This document shows, one piece after another, positions 5,797 to 8,331 of a stretch of DNA of 8,331 nucleotides. The stretch spans positions 1 to 8,331 of the forward strand of contig JAITHO010000031.1 in assembly GCA_031279915.1 (NCBI GenBank), in the 5' to 3' direction. The stretch comes from Tannerellaceae bacterium. Its GTDB lineage: Bacteria; Bacteroidota; Bacteroidia; Bacteroidales; Tannerellaceae. The notes below the pieces were generated by a model that searched no databases, was not told the DNA's origin, and saw only the letters and a list, made by a program, of their open reading frames with translations. Position 1 is the first letter of the stretch. Each line of letters opens with the position of its first letter. Both the position numbers and the translations under genes were made by a program.

Positions 5797-7158
5797 ATGA
5801 CAACAAAGAAATTTTTACTTCAAGAGGCCGATATACCGACGCGCTGGTATAACATCGCTGCCGACATGATCAACAAGCCGCGCCCGCTGCTTAATCCCGC
5901 CACCAAGGAGCCCATCGCTGCCTCCGACCTCTATCCGCTCTTCGCCCGAGCCCTGGCCGACCAGGAGATGAATCAAACTGATGCCTGGATAGATATCCCC
6001 GAAGAAGTGCGTGATATGTATAAGGTATGGCGGCCCACTCCTCTTGTTCGGGCCTACGGATTAGAGAAGGCGCTCGATACCACGGCGCGCATCTACTTCA
6101 AAAACGAAAGCGTCAGCCCCGTTGGATCGCACAAGCTTAATTCTGCCCTCGCCCAGGCATATTTCTGCAAGCAAGAAGGGGTGACGAACATTACCACCGA
6201 AACGGGAGCCGGCCAGTGGGGAGCCGCCCTGTCGTATGCCGCCAAAGCCTTCGGGCTTGAGCTGGCAGTATATATGGTGAAGGTGAGCTACCACCAAAAG
6301 CCCTATCGCCGATCAATCATGCAAACCTTCGGCGCACAGGTCATAGCATCGCCGAGCATGAGCACCAAATCGGGCCGCGCCATCCTTACCGACAATCCAA
6401 ACTATCAGGGAAGCCTCGGCACCGCCATATCCGAAGCCGTTGAACTCGCTATGCAAACGCCCAACTGCAAGTACACCCTGGGCAGCGTGCTCAATCACGT
6501 CATGCTGCATCAAACCGTAATAGGGCTGGAGGCAGAGAAGCAAATGGAGATGGCCGGCGACTATCCCGACATCATCATAGGATGCTTCGGCGGAGGATCG
6601 AACTTCTCAGGCATAGCCTTCCCATTCCTGCGGCATAAGTTGAAGGAAGGGAAAGACATCCGCGTCATTGCAGCCGAACCCTCCTCATGCCCAAAGCTCA
6701 CTCGCGGAGAGTTCCAGTACGACTTCGGCGACGAGGCCGGATACACCCCGCTGCTGCCAATGTTCACCCTCGGACATACCTTCGCCCCCGCAAACATACA
6801 TGCGGGCGGACTGCGCTATCACGGAGCCGGAGCCATAGTGAGCCAACTGCGCAGCGACGGACTGCTGGAAGCCGTTGACATTCCCCAGCTTGAAACCTTC
6901 GACGCCGCAACCCTCTTCGCCCGAGCCGAAGGCATCATCCCCGCCCCCGAATCGGCCCATGCCATAGCCGCCGCCATCAGCGAAGCCCTAAAGGCAAAGG
7001 AAGCAGGCGCCTCGCCCGTCATCCTCTTCAACCTCTCCGGCCACGGACTGCTCGACATGGCCGCCTACGACCAATATCTGGCCGGCGACCTCACCAACTA
7101 CGAGCTCACGGATAAAGATCTGAACGCAACTCTGGCCAGCCTGGAGAAGATCATCTAA
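5797..7158 (+). CDS. trpB: Tryptophan synthase beta subunit-like PLP enzyme, TrpB2 type
   Basis: This cytoplasmic PLP enzyme is expected to condense L-serine with indole to give L-tryptophan. At 453 residues it is longer than ordinary TrpB (about 400) and fits the TrpB2 class. The PLP lysine is Lys113 in GSHKLNSA (110-117). The catalytic glutamate is Glu135 in ETGAGQWG (135-142), with Trp where TrpB1 has His, a TrpB2 hallmark. The PLP phosphate loop is GGGSN (265-269), and SGHG (414-417) replaces the SGRG of TrpB1. The N-terminal extension (residues 1-80, including WRPTPL at 78-83) is also typical. TrpB2 proteins usually do not form the tight complex with TrpA, and no trpA or other trp gene lies nearby. 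Scavenging of indole or a back-up role is therefore likely but inferred. The ATG at 5797 has no Shine-Dalgarno sequence; a 10-codon reading frame ends 2 nt before it. Its codons are GC-rich, especially in the 3' half. Confidence 0.93.
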   Translation: MTTKKFLLQEADIPTRWYNIAADMINKPRPLLNPATKEPIAASDLYPLFARALADQEMNQTDAWIDIPEEVRDMYKVWRPTPLVRAYGLEKALDTTARIYFKNESVSPVGSHKLNSALAQAYFCKQEGVTNITTETGAGQWGAALSYAAKAFGLELAVYMVKVSYHQKPYRRSIMQTFGAQVIASPSMSTKSGRAILTDNPNYQGSLGTAISEAVELAMQTPNCKYTLGSVLNHVMLHQTVIGLEAEKQMEMAGDYPDIIIGCFGGGSNFSGIAFPFLRHKLKEGKDIRVIAAEPSSCPKLTRGEFQYDFGDEAGYTPLLPMFTLGHTFAPANIHAGGLRYHGAGAIVSQLRSDGLLEAVDIPQLETFDAATLFARAEGIIPAPESAHAIAAAISEALKAKEAGASPVILFNLSGHGLLDMAAYDQYLAGDLTNYELTDKDLNATLASLEKII

Positions 7159-7383
7159 TCCGAAGTCGAAAGAATCAGTAAGAAACTTCTAATAATTGCT
7201 TTTTCAGCCTCACTGTTCCGTCGGCAAAGAAAGTACACACCACTTTTGCCTCATGTAGCAAGCCCTGAAAAATCTAATTATTAGAAGTTCATATACCTAA
7301 TAGATCTGGACGTGTACTAATTTCAGCCCCTTATTCTCCGCTGGGAGATACACAAAACAAATTTGCTTTTATTTTCCTTGGCG
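7159..7383. other. Intergenic region between trpB2 and the mrr-like gene
   Basis: This is 225 bp between convergent genes. It contains the inverted-repeat element at 7184-7289, a small hairpin TCTCC (7335-7339)/GGAGA (7344-7348) and a palindrome CAAATTTG (7358-7365) flanked by A and T runs. The last two could help end transcription from either side, but neither has the classic GC stem plus U-tract. Base composition falls sharply across this region, from GC-rich trpB2 to AT-rich mrr, so a junction of acquired DNA may lie here. Confidence 0.55.
7184..7289. repeat. 106-bp element with long terminal inverted repeats (MITE-like or structured RNA)
   Basis: The left arm is AACTTCTAATAATT (7184-7197), then GC, then TTTTTCAG (7200-7207). 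The right arm is CTGAAAAA (7265-7272), then TCT, then AATTATTAGAAGTT (7276-7289). The arms pair perfectly over 14 and 8 bp around a small internal loop. Nested inside, GGCAAA...AGT (7223-7234) can pair with ACTTTTGCC (7242-7250). Such size and symmetry fit a miniature inverted-repeat transposable element or the remnant of an insertion sequence end. No target-site duplication is visible and no second copy lies in the window. On the minus strand the interior is open for 32 codons (VVCTFFADGTVRLKKQ and on), bounded by TAG and TGA with no ATG start, so a decayed coding remnant is possible. Confidence 0.55.
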
Positions 7384-8259
7384 CTAAATCTTTGCAAACC
7401 ACTCAGGATTGATAGTGACAGCTTCAATTAATTCAGTTTTAACCCCAAGACTAAATTCCTTCAATTTCTCACACAGCAAGTCGCCATCAATCAAATCAAT
7501 CGGAGGAGCGCCATCTCTGGAAGCCTCTTTCATAGCATCCCGCGTAAATTTACCTGTGGTAATAAACAATCCCTTATCAGCTCGACCTTGCATAGCTCCT
7601 CTAAAATCTCGAATGTAGCTTGATGCCACCGAGTTCTTAAACCTTTTACATTGAAAGAAAACGTGAAAACTTAAAAATCCATTAAGCCTGACAATACCCT
7701 TCCCATCAATACCTCCATCACCAGACTTCCCAATAACTTCAACTTGAATAAATCCGCTTTCCCTTAATATTCTTTGACTAAGCCTTTCAAATGCAGAAGC
7801 ATCAATACCTTGAATAACATTGAGGAGCTGTTCTTTCCAGTCTAACTCATCAGCGCCGTCTTCAATACTTGGATCTAAACTTTTAGTCTGCGCGATATTG
7901 TCTTTTTCCGGATTATGGTTTTCTTCTCTTACAGCTTTAACAATATGGTTCGGATTGTATGAGTTCAAATCTATTTCATTATCCACTAAAGCCCAAACCC
8001 CTCTCGAAGAATTCTCTATCAACCCATACTTTTTCAGGTATGTTCTAGCCCAAGCAAGTCTATAATCAATAGCGCTTTGCATACCATCATCTTTATGTGG
8101 AATACTCAAAGTTTCCTCATCAAGATTGGCAATTCTATAAACAGTTTCATTGATCTCTTCGATAGATCCCGAGCCCCCTAGCAATTTTAAAGCTTCTAAT
8201 GTAGGGTTTAGCAACTTGTCAAAAGTCGGCACTTTGCTCTTTGTTTTATTTTTTCCCAT
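7384..8259 (-). CDS. mrr: Mrr-type restriction endonuclease
   Basis: This 291-residue nuclease is expected to cut foreign, usually methylated, DNA as a type IV restriction enzyme. Residues about 10-92 match the Mrr N-terminal winged-helix domain (PTFDKLLNPTLEALKLLGG...YLKKYGLIENSSRGVWALV), which recognises DNA. A charged linker (93-140) leads to the Mrr catalytic domain at about 145-270, a PD-(D/E)xK fold. Its visible motif residues are Glu158 in AFERL, Asp185 in SGDGGIDG (179-186) and Gln203-Cys-Lys205 in FFQCKRFK. All the expected catalytic positions are present, so the enzyme looks intact. No methyltransferase or specificity subunit is next to it within the window. Sampled lines of this gene have roughly 38-40% GC, against well over 50% in trpB2, which indicates horizontal transfer. 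The ATG at 8257-8259 has no clear Shine-Dalgarno sequence; the leader at 8260-8331 is AT-rich and its promoter is unclear. Further defence genes may lie beyond the right edge. Confidence 0.9.
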   Translation of the reverse strand: MGKNKTKSKVPTFDKLLNPTLEALKLLGGSGSIEEINETVYRIANLDEETLSIPHKDDGMQSAIDYRLAWARTYLKKYGLIENSSRGVWALVDNEIDLNSYNPNHIVKAVREENHNPEKDNIAQTKSLDPSIEDGADELDWKEQLLNVIQGIDASAFERLSQRILRESGFIQVEVIGKSGDGGIDGKGIVRLNGFLSFHVFFQCKRFKNSVASSYIRDFRGAMQGRADKGLFITTGKFTRDAMKEASRDGAPPIDLIDGDLLCEKLKEFSLGVKTELIEAVTINPEWFAKI

Positions 8260-8331
8260 GCTATCTTAATCGTTTAATGGCGCAATTTACAATAAATTCA
8301 GTGATTGCTCACTTGATAATTTATTGGAGGG

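Noticed and set aside
8282..8289. Possible -7 box of the mrr gene (TAAATTGC on the minus strand)
   Set aside because: It departs from TAnnTTTG in the key T/G positions and has no -33 partner, so it is no better than chance in AT-rich DNA.

Overview
The window looks like chromosomal DNA of a member of the Bacteroidales (Bacteroidota). Three things suggest this. Two upstream regions carry the Bacteroidota -7 promoter box TAnnTTTG (637-644 on +, 5683-5690 on -). Shine-Dalgarno sequences are absent or poor in front of the genes. Several proteins match Bacteroidales-type families: a GH13 alpha-amylase tail, a single-domain RlmL-like methyltransferase, an outer-membrane barrel of the FYGFVR...GHAWHPLFG type, and a stand-alone TrpB2. 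I cannot name genus or species from sequence alone; an oral or gut Bacteroidales lineage of moderate GC is the best guess.

Layout. 1-509 is the 3' end of an alpha-amylase family gene. After a 181-bp gap with a good promoter comes a tight three-gene operon on +: a THUMP-domain rRNA guanine methyltransferase (691-1884), purD (1887-3161) and a polytopic membrane protein (3168-4199). The genes are separated by 2 and 6 nt. The convergent gap 4200-4422 is almost entirely filled by eight head-to-tail 23-bp units (4219-4402). Beyond it, on -, lies an outer-membrane beta-barrel gene (4423-5658). It diverges from trpB2 on + (5797-7158) across a 138-bp region with an 8-bp dyad. After trpB2 is a 106-bp element with long terminal inverted repeats (7184-7289), then an Mrr-type restriction endonuclease on - (7384-8259). 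That last gene is clearly more AT-rich than everything to its left, which suggests horizontal acquisition.

Function. Most of the window is housekeeping or metabolic: starch breakdown, rRNA modification, purine synthesis, and tryptophan synthesis or salvage from indole. The accessory parts are the Mrr nuclease, which would target foreign modified DNA, and two non-coding structured elements. The more unusual of these is the 23-bp array. Every unit junction forms a short dyad, and the diverged units at its right end keep the dyad through paired base changes. I see no complete new multi-gene system here. The repeat array and the inverted-repeat element are the parts least explained by known families.
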